NCBI RefSeq assembly: GCF_004363215.1
Contig: NZ_SNYS01000007.1
Location: 176,713-240,712, forward strand
Length of the DNA: 64,000 bases
DNA from: Methanimicrococcus blatticola
Lineage (GTDB): Archaea; Halobacteriota; Methanosarcinia; Methanosarcinales; Methanosarcinaceae
Direction of reading: 5' to 3'
The translations under genes and the position numbers were made by a program. Numbering within the stretch: the first letter of the stretch is position 1; each line of letters starts with the position of its first letter. Under the pieces are notes generated by a model that saw only the letters and a list, made by a program, of their open reading frames with translations, was not told where the DNA came from and ran no database searches. Below, piece by piece: positions 33,705 through 41,890 of this stretch.

Positions 33705-34553
33705 TCACTCAAAATCAACTTCAACATTCTTTCTTTGAACTCTTTTCTGAATTTCACTTACCCCGACAACAAACAAATAAACAACGCTCATCACGAGAAT
33801 AATCGTCGCGCCTGACGGCAAATCAAACTGATATGACAAAGCCAGTCCGATCAAACTCAAGACTGCGCCGATGACGCTTGAATAAACCATCATTGTTTTC
33901 ATATTATGCGAAAACTTGCGGCTGATGGATGCCGGAATGGAAAGCATCGCGATAATTAAAATGATGCCGACGACTTTAATCATGGCAACCGTTGCAAGTG
34001 CAAGCAGACAAAGGAGCAGCAAATAGATTTTATCTGAAGATACGCCGACGACACGCGTGTATTCTTCATCGAAGCACATGGAAAGGAACTCTTTGAAGAA
34101 GAGAACGACAGTCACTAAAATGACAATGTCAATTCCAATCATGAGCCAGATATCGGAGGCGGGAACCGTCAGAATGTTGCCGAAAAGATAGGTCATTAAA
34201 TCGGGCGCGTATCCCGGCGTCAAATAAATGAGAATTACGCCGATTGCAACGCCGAGCGACCATAAAATGCCGATGGCGGAATCCTCGGAAACTTTTGTTT
34301 TTTTGCTCAAGAAACCGAGCGCGCCGGCGGATAAAATACTGAAAGGCAATAATCCTATGAGCGGATTGAGACCGAGATAAAAACTGAGGCCGATGCCACC
34401 GAAACAAGCATGAGAGATGCCGCCTGCAATGAAAACTATTTTTTTGGTGACGACATAAACGCCGATGACACCGCAGGCAATGGATGTCAAAATCGTTGCC
34501 AGAATCGCGCGCTGAATGAAGGTATATTGAAGCGCATCTAAAATTTCAAGCAT
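33705..34553 (-). CDS. znuB: Zinc/manganese ABC transporter, permease (ZnuB/MntB type)
   Basis: 282-residue inner-membrane permease with about eight helices, of the ABC-3 family (IACGVIGVYVVTKKIVFIAG near the start, GISHACFGGIGLSFYLG, VVGIILIIAMLSIPA). It imports Zn2+ or Mn2+ with the adjacent ATPase and binding protein. Its ATG overlaps the stop codon of the ATPase gene by one base (TAATG), showing tight coupling. Zinc is favoured by the His-rich loop of the binding protein. Confidence 0.88.
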   Translation of the reverse strand: MLEILDALQYTFIQRAILATILTSIACGVIGVYVVTKKIVFIAGGISHACFGGIGLSFYLGLNPLIGLLPFSILSAGALGFLSKKTKVSEDSAIGILWSLGVAIGVILIYLTPGYAPDLMTYLFGNILTVPASDIWLMIGIDIVILVTVVLFFKEFLSMCFDEEYTRVVGVSSDKIYLLLLCLLALATVAMIKVVGIILIIAMLSIPASISRKFSHNMKTMMVYSSVIGAVLSLIGLALSYQFDLPSGATIILVMSVVYLFVVGVSEIQKRVQRKNVEVDFE

Positions 34554-35449
34554 TATTTTGCCTCCTTTGTTTCATCCTTTTGACCGGCTGCCGGTGTTTC
34601 GGCGGCGAGATCTGAGATGACAAGAGGCGTGCTGCCGCACCCGCAAGTGCTGCCGTCCGCGCCGTGTGCGTACGGGTGCGTCCCAAGAACGCGATGCGGA
34701 ACACCGTGAGCGACCAGATCAATGGAACAGCCGTAAGCGGCGATGAAGTCTTCGCGTGACATTTCTTTGCTGTCATGGAAAAAGAGGCGGCGATTCATGC
34801 ATGCGATTTTGTCCATGTGCGCGGAAACAGCACCGACATCGTGACTGATGACGATAATTGCCATTTCCTTTTTGAGATCAGCCAGAATGCGGTAGAGCTC
34901 ATCCTGCATGAATGTATCCAAACCGGTATTCGGCTCATCCATGAGCAAAAATTTGGGGTCGTTTGAAAGCGCGCGGGCGATGAAAACACGCTGGCGCTGA
35001 CCGCCGGAAAGTTCGCCGATTTGTTTGTCCTTAAACTCCGCCATGCCGACGGTTTCAAGTGCTTGCATCGCCGCTGCCTTGTCTTCTTTAGAATAACGGT
35101 GAAACAAACCGGCACGCTTCAGACGGCCTGTTAAAACGACTTCCAAAACGCTGATCGGGAAATCATAATCGTATTTGTTGTACTGCGGCACGTACCCGAT
35201 ATACTGCCGCGCTTTTTCGGGCGATAAACCGAAAACGGAAATTTCGCCCTTTGAAATCGGGATTAAGCCGAGAATAGATTTTAAAAATGTGGTTTTTCCG
35301 CCGCCGTTGGGACCGATGATTCCGAGAATTTCACCGGGCCCGGCAATTTGAAGTGAAACATCTTCCAAAACGGTATGCGCGTCATAGCGGACCCAGAGAT
35401 GTTGGACATCTAAGACGGGCGCGTTTGAATCAAATTCTTTTGAATTCAT
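34553..35449 (-). CDS. znuC: Zinc/manganese ABC transporter, ATPase (ZnuC type)
   Basis: 298-residue ABC ATPase: Walker A GPNGGGKTT, Q-loop, signature LSGGQRQRV, Walker B FLLMDEP, and the H-loop in IVISHDVGAV. A C-terminal extension of about 70 residues contains CSIDLVAHGVPHRVL and a stretch with THPYAHGADGSTCGCGS, which could bind metal. GGTGA precedes the ATG. It is the middle gene of the znuA-znuC-znuB operon on the minus strand. Confidence 0.92.
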   Translation of the reverse strand: MNSKEFDSNAPVLDVQHLWVRYDAHTVLEDVSLQIAGPGEILGIIGPNGGGKTTFLKSILGLIPISKGEISVFGLSPEKARQYIGYVPQYNKYDYDFPISVLEVVLTGRLKRAGLFHRYSKEDKAAAMQALETVGMAEFKDKQIGELSGGQRQRVFIARALSNDPKFLLMDEPNTGLDTFMQDELYRILADLKKEMAIIVISHDVGAVSAHMDKIACMNRRLFFHDSKEMSREDFIAAYGCSIDLVAHGVPHRVLGTHPYAHGADGSTCGCGSTPLVISDLAAETPAAGQKDETKEAK

Positions 35450-35467
35450 TTTGATTTCACCATTCCG

Positions 35468-36427
35468 TTAAGCCATGTTTTCAGCCAAAACCTGACCGAC
35501 TTTTCTCATGTTTTCAACATAGTTTTTCGCAAGCGGATCAATGACATAAACACTGCCGTTGAATCCTTCGGCAATGGCGGTTGCGCCGCTGACGCTGACT
35601 TGTTCCTGAACGAAAATGACGGAAATGTTGTTTTCCTTAGCCAGATCAATGAATTTCACAATATCTTTGGGTGCGGGCTCTTTGCCGTCAACCTCAACGG
35701 CGATTTGCGTCAAATTGTAATCGCGGGCGAAATATCCCCAAGCGGGATGATAAACCATAAAATTGCGGGAGCTCAAATCGGAAAGCTCGTTTGCCAGCTC
35801 GGCATCTAATGATTCCAATTCCTGAATGTAAGCATCGGCGTTTGCGCGGTAATAAGATTCGTTGGCAAGGTCAACAGAAGCAAGGCCCATGTAAGTATTT
35901 TCAACCATTACGATTGCGTTTTTCGGAGATGTCCAAATGTGAGGGTCGGTTGAGTTGTTTTTTTGAATGAGCGTTATGCCGGCGGAGGAATTCATGACAG
36001 TCATATTTGAATTCAATTCCGTGAATGTTTGCATGTTGTTCGTTTCAAACGGTTCACCGGAGTTGAGTGCCATATAAAGATCGGCTTTGGATAAATCTTC
36101 CAGCTGACGCGGCGACGGATCGTAAGTGTGACCGGCACCCGGCGGAATCATTGAAATGGCAATCACTTTGTCGCCGCCGACTTTTTCAACAAATTCCGTT
36201 TGCGGAACAACGCTGACGGCAACTAAAATTTTGCTGCCGTTTAAAACCTGATTGACGGATTCATTGTCAAGCGGGTCGTAGGTTGCGTTTGAATCGCCAT
36301 GGTCGTGATCATGACCGTCGCCGTCGAAATGATCATCGCTGTCAAGACATCCCGACAATGAAACGGCGGCGATTAAAAGAACGGCTGCAAGCGTTAAAAA
36401 AATTAGATTCGCTTTTTTGAATTTCAT
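35468..36427 (-). CDS. znuA: Zinc/manganese-binding lipoprotein of ABC transporter (ZnuA type)
   Basis: 319 residues. The N-terminal signal ends in a lipobox-like LSGC (AAVSLSGCLDSDD), and a His/Asp-rich loop (HFDGDGHDHDHGDS) follows immediately, a trait of zinc-binding ZnuA proteins. The cluster A-I solute-binding fold has metal-ligand histidines in PPGAGHTYDPSP and NSTDPHIWTSP, and MVYHPAWGYF later. It captures metal outside the cell and passes it to ZnuB. It is the first gene of the operon, with a palindromic operator upstream. Confidence 0.9.
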   Translation of the reverse strand: MKFKKANLIFLTLAAVLLIAAVSLSGCLDSDDHFDGDGHDHDHGDSNATYDPLDNESVNQVLNGSKILVAVSVVPQTEFVEKVGGDKVIAISMIPPGAGHTYDPSPRQLEDLSKADLYMALNSGEPFETNNMQTFTELNSNMTVMNSSAGITLIQKNNSTDPHIWTSPKNAIVMVENTYMGLASVDLANESYYRANADAYIQELESLDAELANELSDLSSRNFMVYHPAWGYFARDYNLTQIAVEVDGKEPAPKDIVKFIDLAKENNISVIFVQEQVSVSGATAIAEGFNGSVYVIDPLAKNYVENMRKVGQVLAENMA

Positions 36428-36536
36428 ATTATGCTCTCTTTTGTTTGATTTTGAAAATAATTGATAGTTGAATAATTTGGATTAAATTGATGTGATAAAT
36501 TTAATGAAACTTGGGAGGATTTGACAAATTTGATTA

Positions 36537-36562
36537 TTTTTTGGCATAATACCAAACTTTTA
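36537..36562. promoter_or_regulatory. Operator-like site upstream of znuA
   Basis: TTTTTTGGCATAATACCAAA contains the palindrome TTTGG-N7-CCAAA and is followed by CTTTTAGAG. A close relative of the whole 28-base stretch lies upstream of the DtxR-type regulator gene, at a similar distance (about 32-35 bases) from the presumed TATA box. This supports a common metal-responsive site. Confidence 0.55.
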
Positions 36563-36648
36563 GAGTTGAATAAACAAACCTCACCAAATGAAGATGAAAA
36601 GAATGAATATTCGATTTTAAATAAATAAAGAATTACGGTTTTAGAGTT

Positions 36649-37137
36649 TTACAGTTTTTTAATCAAATTCGGCCGCGACTCATGGAAACAGGAATCGTGG
36701 TTGATTTGACGCGCTTCGCCCGGCTTAACGCAGCATGATATTGTCGGGTGACCCATAGAAGAGCACATCCGATCGACCGCTTTTTTTGAAACAAACGTTT
36801 CAATGCGCGACGTTTCATCACAGGATTCGTCAGGCGTTAAACCGTAATGAGAAAACATCAGCCCGAGAATCTGATGACGCTTGAGACAGAATTCGGCGTA
36901 AACTTTGCCGGCTTCCGTTAACGTAACGCCGCGGTAAGGAATGTGATCCAAATAACCGTCATCGGCGAGTTCCGCAATCAGTTTTGTCACTGTCGACGGG
37001 TCGACATCAAACGCTTCTGAGATTTCAGTTGTTCGAACTGTTTCTCCTTTTGTCAGCAGAAATTTAAGATAAGAAACCTTACGCGGGCTGAGTTCAAGCC
37101 CGCTGATTTCAACGTTTTTAGATTTGTTTTCAGTCAT
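36649..37137 (-). CDS. DtxR/MntR-family metal-dependent regulator
   Basis: 162 residues with an N-terminal winged helix (YLKFLLTKGETVRTTEISEA, FDVDPSTVTKLIAELADDGY, VTLTEAGKVYAEFCLKRHQI). The dimerisation/metal domain follows, with metal ligands expected at E, C and H in FCLKRHQILG and the later CSSMGHPTISCC. It has no SH3 domain. It sits directly upstream of znuACB on the same strand and most likely controls it in response to Zn or Mn. No Shine-Dalgarno; a TATA box 27 bases upstream suggests a leaderless mRNA. Confidence 0.85.
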   Translation of the reverse strand: MTENKSKNVEISGLELSPRKVSYLKFLLTKGETVRTTEISEAFDVDPSTVTKLIAELADDGYLDHIPYRGVTLTEAGKVYAEFCLKRHQILGLMFSHYGLTPDESCDETSRIETFVSKKAVDRMCSSMGHPTISCCVKPGEARQINHDSCFHESRPNLIKKL

Positions 37138-37198
37138 TAAAAAAGAAAGGAGTTTTTTTATTTATAAAAGTATTGGAAACGAACCAAAAAAACAGTGA

Positions 37199-37227
37199 AT
37201 TTTTGGCATGGTGCAAAACTTTTGAGA
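37199..37227. promoter_or_regulatory. Operator-like site upstream of the DtxR-type gene
   Basis: TTTTTGGCATGGTGCAAAAC followed by TTTTGAG matches the znuA-upstream site at most positions (shared TTTTTGGCAT and AAACTTTT). A further partial match, CATGGTGCAAAA, occurs upstream of the glutamine synthetase-like gene near 57850. Confidence 0.5.
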
Positions 37228-37267
37228 TTCGTAGAAACCGGCGTTGGTTATTGTTGCCGATTGGAGT

Positions 37268-37345
37268 CGGGTGTTTAAGAAAAATCGCTTCGCGATTTTT
37301 AGCGGCTTCGCCACCAATCGCCGTCGCGCGCGAAACACTCCGTTT
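37268..37345 (+). repeat. Hairpin repeat, family C (single unit, plus strand) with motif D
   Basis: CGGGTGTTTAAG is followed by a perfect 9-bp hairpin, AAAAATCGC-TTC-GCGATTTTT (37280-37300), then GCGGCTTCGCC (37302-37312), then CGTCGCGCGCGAAACACTCC and a T-run. This is the same order as in the minus-strand copies at 18.9 and 57.9 kb. Confidence 0.75.
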
Positions 37346-37492
37346 TTCAAAAAAGAAAAAACTTGAGACCGCGTTTTCAAAAAAAGAAACAAAATTGGGA
37401 CCATGTTTTTAAAAATGAAAAGAAATTCCCCGGGGTTTAATGATTTTCAAAAACAGAAATGTTTAAGAACAAATCCGATAATAGAGCCGTTT

Positions 37493-38389
37493 ATGACACT
37501 CACGCCGATGAAAAAAGCAAACCTTTTGCTGCTTTTGGTCGTTTTCGTTTGGGGGCTGTCATACTTGTTTACAAAAAGCGGATTGCAGACACTTCCGCCG
37601 TTTACCTTTTTAGCTCTTCGGTTCGGTCTCGGTTTTATTGTCGCGGCACTTGTTTTCATCAAACATTTCTCAAAGATTAATAAAAAAACACTCATCGGCG
37701 GCTCAATTCTCGGACTGTTCTTATTCCTGACATTGGCGTGCGTTTATTTCGGCCTTCAATACACAACAATTTCAAACGCCGGTTTTCTCGGCAGCTTGAC
37801 CGTGATTTTTGTCCCGATTCTCTCGTCAATCGTTTACCGGAAACTGCCGGAGAAAAAGATAATCATCGGAAGCATTACCGCAACAGTCGGTATTGCGCTT
37901 CTGACACTGGAAAGCAGAACCGGATTCGGCATCGGTGATTTTATATGCATTTTAGCGGCAGTCGCCTACGCCAGCCACATATTAATCGCAAAACGCCTGA
38001 CAAATAACAAAGAAATCGACGCGCTTAACCTCGGCATCGTTCAACTCGGATTTACCGCGCTTTACGGAACGATTTGCGCCTTCCTTTTGGAAACACCGCA
38101 TCTGCCGGCAACAGAGAGCGCATGGACGGCTGTCCTCTTTTTAGCGTTATTCTGTACCGCATTCGGGTTTGTCGGGCAGGTTGTCGCGCAGAAATATACG
38201 ACACCGGCACATGTCGGTTTAATTTTTGCGCTTGAACCGGTTTTCGCGTCTGCTTTCGCTTACCTTTTTGCGTCAGAAGAATTGCTGCCGATACAAATTG
38301 TCGGCGCTGCAATTGTTTTCATCAGCGTTTTATATGTTGAAACCGACATCAAAGAGCTGAGAGGAAAAAGCAAAAGTGAAGCGGAATGA
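37493..38389 (+). CDS. EamA/DMT-family transporter 1
   Basis: About 298 residues with ten hydrophobic helices in two EamA repeats; the opening LLLLVVFVWGLSYLFTKSGL is typical of drug/metabolite exporters. The substrate is unknown. I start at MTLTPMKKAN; upstream in-frame codons are low-complexity and hydrophilic, and an ATG five codons later is also possible. A second gene of the same family lies 64 bases downstream, and the two proteins align along their length, so they are tandem duplicates. Confidence 0.82.
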   Translation: MTLTPMKKANLLLLLVVFVWGLSYLFTKSGLQTLPPFTFLALRFGLGFIVAALVFIKHFSKINKKTLIGGSILGLFLFLTLACVYFGLQYTTISNAGFLGSLTVIFVPILSSIVYRKLPEKKIIIGSITATVGIALLTLESRTGFGIGDFICILAAVAYASHILIAKRLTNNKEIDALNLGIVQLGFTALYGTICAFLLETPHLPATESAWTAVLFLALFCTAFGFVGQVVAQKYTTPAHVGLIFALEPVFASAFAYLFASEELLPIQIVGAAIVFISVLYVETDIKELRGKSKSEAE

Positions 38390-38453
38390 CCCGTCTATAT
38401 ATTTTTTGGATTTTACGAAAATCTTTATAAATTAATGACGACGATTTAGAAAT

Positions 38454-39347
38454 ATGCTGTCCCGAAGAAAAGCGGATTTCATAATGGTTATTGCCGTTCT
38501 TTTTTGGGCACTTTCCTATGTCTTAACGCGTTACGGTTTAACAGACCTGGAAGTCTTTAACTTCATGGCCATCCGCATGGCGCTCGGCTTTTTAATCGCC
38601 GCGCTTCTGTGTTACCAAACGTTTTTGAAAATCAATAAAGAAACAATATTAGCCGGTTCCGTTTTGGGCGCGCTCTTATTTTTAACATTGATTGGAACGA
38701 ACTACGGCCTGACAATGACATCCATATCGAATACGGTGTTTTTGATCAGCATGACAGCGATTTTTGTTCCTCTTTTTTCAACGATTATTTACAAAAAACT
38801 GCCCGAGAGAAAGATTATTGTCGGCACAATCGGCGCTGCAATCGGCATTCTGCTGCTGACAGTAACCGGCATTGCAGGTCTCGGCATCGGTGACGCGCTG
38901 TGCATCATCGCCGCTGCCGTTTATGCGGTTCACATCATGATTGCAAAGAAATTTGTCAGCAGCGAAAAAATTGATGCCTTGAATCTCGGCATTGTTCAGC
39001 TCGGATTTGCAGCCCTTTATGCCGGAATTTGTTCATTTCTCTTTGAAACGCCGAGCTTCCCGGAATCTCCTGACGTTTGGTTTGCCATTTTCTTCCTTGC
39101 AATTTTCTCAATCGCGTTCGGCTGTGTCGCTCAAGTTGTTGTTCAGAAATACACATCCGCCTCGCATGTCGGATTGATTTTTGCGCTGGAGCCGATTTTC
39201 GGCGCGATTTTTGCTTACTTCGCTTACGGCGAAATTCTGCTTCCGCTTCAGATTCTCGGCGGCGCTTTTGTCTTTTTCAGCGTGATTTGGATTGAATGGG
39301 ATTGGAATGATTTCAGAAGCAAAAAACGAAAGACGAAAGAAAAATAA
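38454..39347 (+). CDS. EamA/DMT-family transporter 2
   Basis: 297 residues, ten helices, paralogue of the preceding gene (compare TSISNTVFLISMTAIFVPLF with TTISNAGFLGSLTVIFVPIL, and EKIDALNLGIVQLGF in both). Export of an amino acid or metabolite is likely but not specified. It has its own promoter: CTTTATAAATT is centred 26 bases before the ATG, and there is no Shine-Dalgarno, so a leaderless mRNA. Confidence 0.85.
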   Translation: MLSRRKADFIMVIAVLFWALSYVLTRYGLTDLEVFNFMAIRMALGFLIAALLCYQTFLKINKETILAGSVLGALLFLTLIGTNYGLTMTSISNTVFLISMTAIFVPLFSTIIYKKLPERKIIVGTIGAAIGILLLTVTGIAGLGIGDALCIIAAAVYAVHIMIAKKFVSSEKIDALNLGIVQLGFAALYAGICSFLFETPSFPESPDVWFAIFFLAIFSIAFGCVAQVVVQKYTSASHVGLIFALEPIFGAIFAYFAYGEILLPLQILGGAFVFFSVIWIEWDWNDFRSKKRKTKEK

Positions 39348-39369
39348 GAATCTGAAATTAAGAACTTTA

Positions 39370-39600
39370 CAATTTTGCGCGGCACGAATCAACACAGTCG
39401 GGAACAGTACAGCCAAGAGCAACATAGTCGGAAGCAACAGGTTGCATTCCGCTTGTATCTTCTTCTCTCTATCACATCCGTTCGCTTACGCGAACATGTC
39501 ACCGCTACCTGCCATTCGAGTTTCCGCTGCCACCTGCTGTTTGAGTTTTTGCCGCTACCGCCGACCCCGCGTCGCGCGAGCTGCACCGTTTTACAAAAAT
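39370..39600 (+). repeat. Composite repeat element, family B, partial copy
   Basis: Lies between convergent genes. AACACAGTCGGGAACAGTAC-type short repeats lead to ATCCGTTCGCTTACGCGAAC (39476-39495), then imperfect TGCC-rich repeats, then the CG-rich motif CGCGTCGCGCGAGCTGCACC and a T-run. It lacks the left hairpin of the copies at 8.6 and 53.1 kb. Confidence 0.7.
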
Positions 39601-39708
39601 ATTGCGAAACCGAGAGAGAGTTTTTTAAAAAAGTAAAGAAGGGATAACGGATTATGCATGCAAAAGAAAAAGAGAAAGAAAAAGCGATGTTGAAATCGCT
39701 TTAAATGA

Positions 39709-40779
39709 TTATTTTTCTGCAACCTGCGCCGCCAATTGTTTACCGTAAGCCATGGAATCATTTTTGGACGGAACGGGCGTTTCTTCACACGCTTTGACAA
39801 ACGCGCGGATATTTTCAAGCGGTGTCGTTTCAGGAACATCACAGGCGGAGCCGGCAATGTTAATTCCTTGGCGGATCACTTCGGCGGTTGCGTTGTAAAC
39901 GTCATCCGGCGTTCCGTTCGGGAACAATTCAATGACATCCAAATTGCCGTAAGCGGAAACGTTTCCGAGTTTTTGCTTGGCGTACCAAACCGGAACGGCT
40001 TTGTCAAATGAAAAAGCGTCAACGCCGGAGACAGCAATGTGTTCAAGCATCGGTTTTGTGTTGCCGCAAATATGCAGAATTGTCGACGCGCCGGTCCCTT
40101 TTTTCATCTTTTTGATGGAAGGCAGAACAAATTCAGCGTACATGTCGCCTGACAACAAATCGCCGGACGATGTCGGATCAATCGCGAAAAGAATGTCAGC
40201 GCCGTGTGCGGCCATCAATTTTTGATATTCGATCACGAAGCCTGTGATTTTATCGACAAGTGTATGCACTTTATCAGGATCGCTCAAAATCCACATGAAC
40301 AAATTATCAACGCCTGCCATGTGTCCTGCAATCGTAAACGGACAAACGGTTGTCGGCAAAATCGCCAAATCTTCACCGTATTTTTCTTTCAAAATGTCAA
40401 TCGTTTTCAAAACAACCGGAATACGGCCCAGCTCTTCGATTTTATCGGGAACCGTAAAGTTGTCAGGATCATTGACAGGGCTTGTTTTAATCGGCGGGCG
40501 GTCGACTTTGCGCCAATCAAGTTCGGCACCCAGGATTTCCGCTTCAAGGGACATGTCAAATGGAAATGTTGTCCCGTCAACCCCACACATTTCATGCGCG
40601 GCAGCTGCCATGTCAGCCATCATCTGCGGGTTGTGATGTGCTTCGGGATAAGTTGCGCCGACGGATTTCATCATTTCAACGGTTGTCATAATAAGACCGG
40701 CCGCGGACGACGTACGATCTACCTCTTGGCCGCGAACGGCGGCAAGTGCTCTCTCTACTGCTGTCATTTGTTTAACCAT
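39709..40779 (-). CDS. Methylcobamide:coenzyme M methyltransferase (MtaA/MtbA family)
   Basis: 356-residue UroD-fold zinc enzyme that moves the methyl group from a methylated corrinoid protein to coenzyme M in methanogenesis from methanol or methylamines. Zinc ligands fit the His-x-Cys...Cys pattern: LHICGNTKPM (about residue 236) and SACDVPETTP (about 312). TAVERALAAVRGQEVDR is the family start. MtaA (methanol) and MtbA (methylamines) cannot be told apart here, so no symbol is given. GGAG lies nine bases before the ATG. No methyltransferase or corrinoid-protein partner is nearby. Confidence 0.9.
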   Translation of the reverse strand: MVKQMTAVERALAAVRGQEVDRTSSAAGLIMTTVEMMKSVGATYPEAHHNPQMMADMAAAAHEMCGVDGTTFPFDMSLEAEILGAELDWRKVDRPPIKTSPVNDPDNFTVPDKIEELGRIPVVLKTIDILKEKYGEDLAILPTTVCPFTIAGHMAGVDNLFMWILSDPDKVHTLVDKITGFVIEYQKLMAAHGADILFAIDPTSSGDLLSGDMYAEFVLPSIKKMKKGTGASTILHICGNTKPMLEHIAVSGVDAFSFDKAVPVWYAKQKLGNVSAYGNLDVIELFPNGTPDDVYNATAEVIRQGINIAGSACDVPETTPLENIRAFVKACEETPVPSKNDSMAYGKQLAAQVAEK

Positions 40780-41095
40780 ATTATAACACACTCCAATTTT
40801 TACATAAAGTTTGAAATGTTTATTTGATTGTTTTAAAATAGTACACACAAAAATCGCAATTGACAGGATTACTCCCAAAACGTCCGAAGAAAAATCAAAA
40901 TACTTTTTTTTGGAGAGAATTTTAGTTTGTCGGCGATTTTTTCTACAATATTAAATGGGGTTTTTGGATATTTAAAGATTATTAGTTTTTTTGATGAAAA
41001 AAGTGGGAGTGAGTGAACTTTTTTTGAATTAAAAAAAGGATTTGAAAAAAGTTCACCGATGAATCACCGATGAAACATCAAAGAATTACAGAGAA

Positions 41096-41797
41096 TCACC
41101 AAATAAACGGAAAAATCCGATATTTGACTTTCTCTGTGTATTCCAAATAGCCGTCCAATTCTTCTTTAAGCATTTTTTCTTCCCCCGGAACGCGAATCAT
41201 GAAAAGAATCGTAAGGAATATTCCAAGAGCCAGTCCGAGAATTGACCCCATTAAAAACGGTGCACCAAGCATGATTGCGGCCATTCCGAGATACATCGGG
41301 TGCCTGACAAAACCGTAAGATCCGGTTGTGATGACTTTTTGTTTTCGTTCCTCCTGAATACGAACAGCGGGAGAAAGAAATGTATTGTCTGTGACCGAAC
41401 GGTAAAGGAAAACAAATGAGATGAGCAGCAACACGCCCCCCAACACGCGAACGGCAATCGGCACATCCGTAACCCACCCGAGGCGGCAGACTTCAACCGG
41501 CATGATAAAGAACCAAATGAAATAAGAAACAACAGCAATCGGAACAAATATTTTGTCCCACCCTTTTTGGTTTTTGAAGCTACCGAAATCGGACCGTTCT
41601 CTCAAAAGGGCAGGATCTTTTTTCCAAAGATACCAAGTGACAGCCCAGGCGAGAAGTGTGTACCAAATATTGAAAATCCAGCCTTCGGGGAAATTTAATG
41701 TGCCGGCGGCGAGGAAGAAAACGGCGGCTGTTATGAGAGGGGAGAGGATGAAAGTGAGGAGGCGGAGTTTTGATTTGTTTGCTTGTATTTCTTCCAT
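41096..41797 (-). CDS. Isoprenylcysteine carboxyl methyltransferase-like membrane protein
   Basis: 233 residues with five or six helices. GSYGFVRHPMYLGMAAIMLG and RVPGEEKMLKEELDGYLEYT, ending YRIFPFIW, form the SAM-binding C-terminal region shared by ICMT and phospholipid methyltransferases. Archaeal members have no known prenyl-cysteine substrate; lipid methylation is equally possible. It stands alone between the methyltransferase gene and the defence-like island. Confidence 0.82.
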   Translation of the reverse strand: MEEIQANKSKLRLLTFILSPLITAAVFFLAAGTLNFPEGWIFNIWYTLLAWAVTWYLWKKDPALLRERSDFGSFKNQKGWDKIFVPIAVVSYFIWFFIMPVEVCRLGWVTDVPIAVRVLGGVLLLISFVFLYRSVTDNTFLSPAVRIQEERKQKVITTGSYGFVRHPMYLGMAAIMLGAPFLMGSILGLALGIFLTILFMIRVPGEEKMLKEELDGYLEYTEKVKYRIFPFIW

Positions 41798-41890
41798 AAA
41801 TAATCACCAAAATAACAAACAGATTATACCTTAAATTATTTTAGAAGATAAGTCAGAAATTATATTACAAAATAAGATATTACTCATTGT

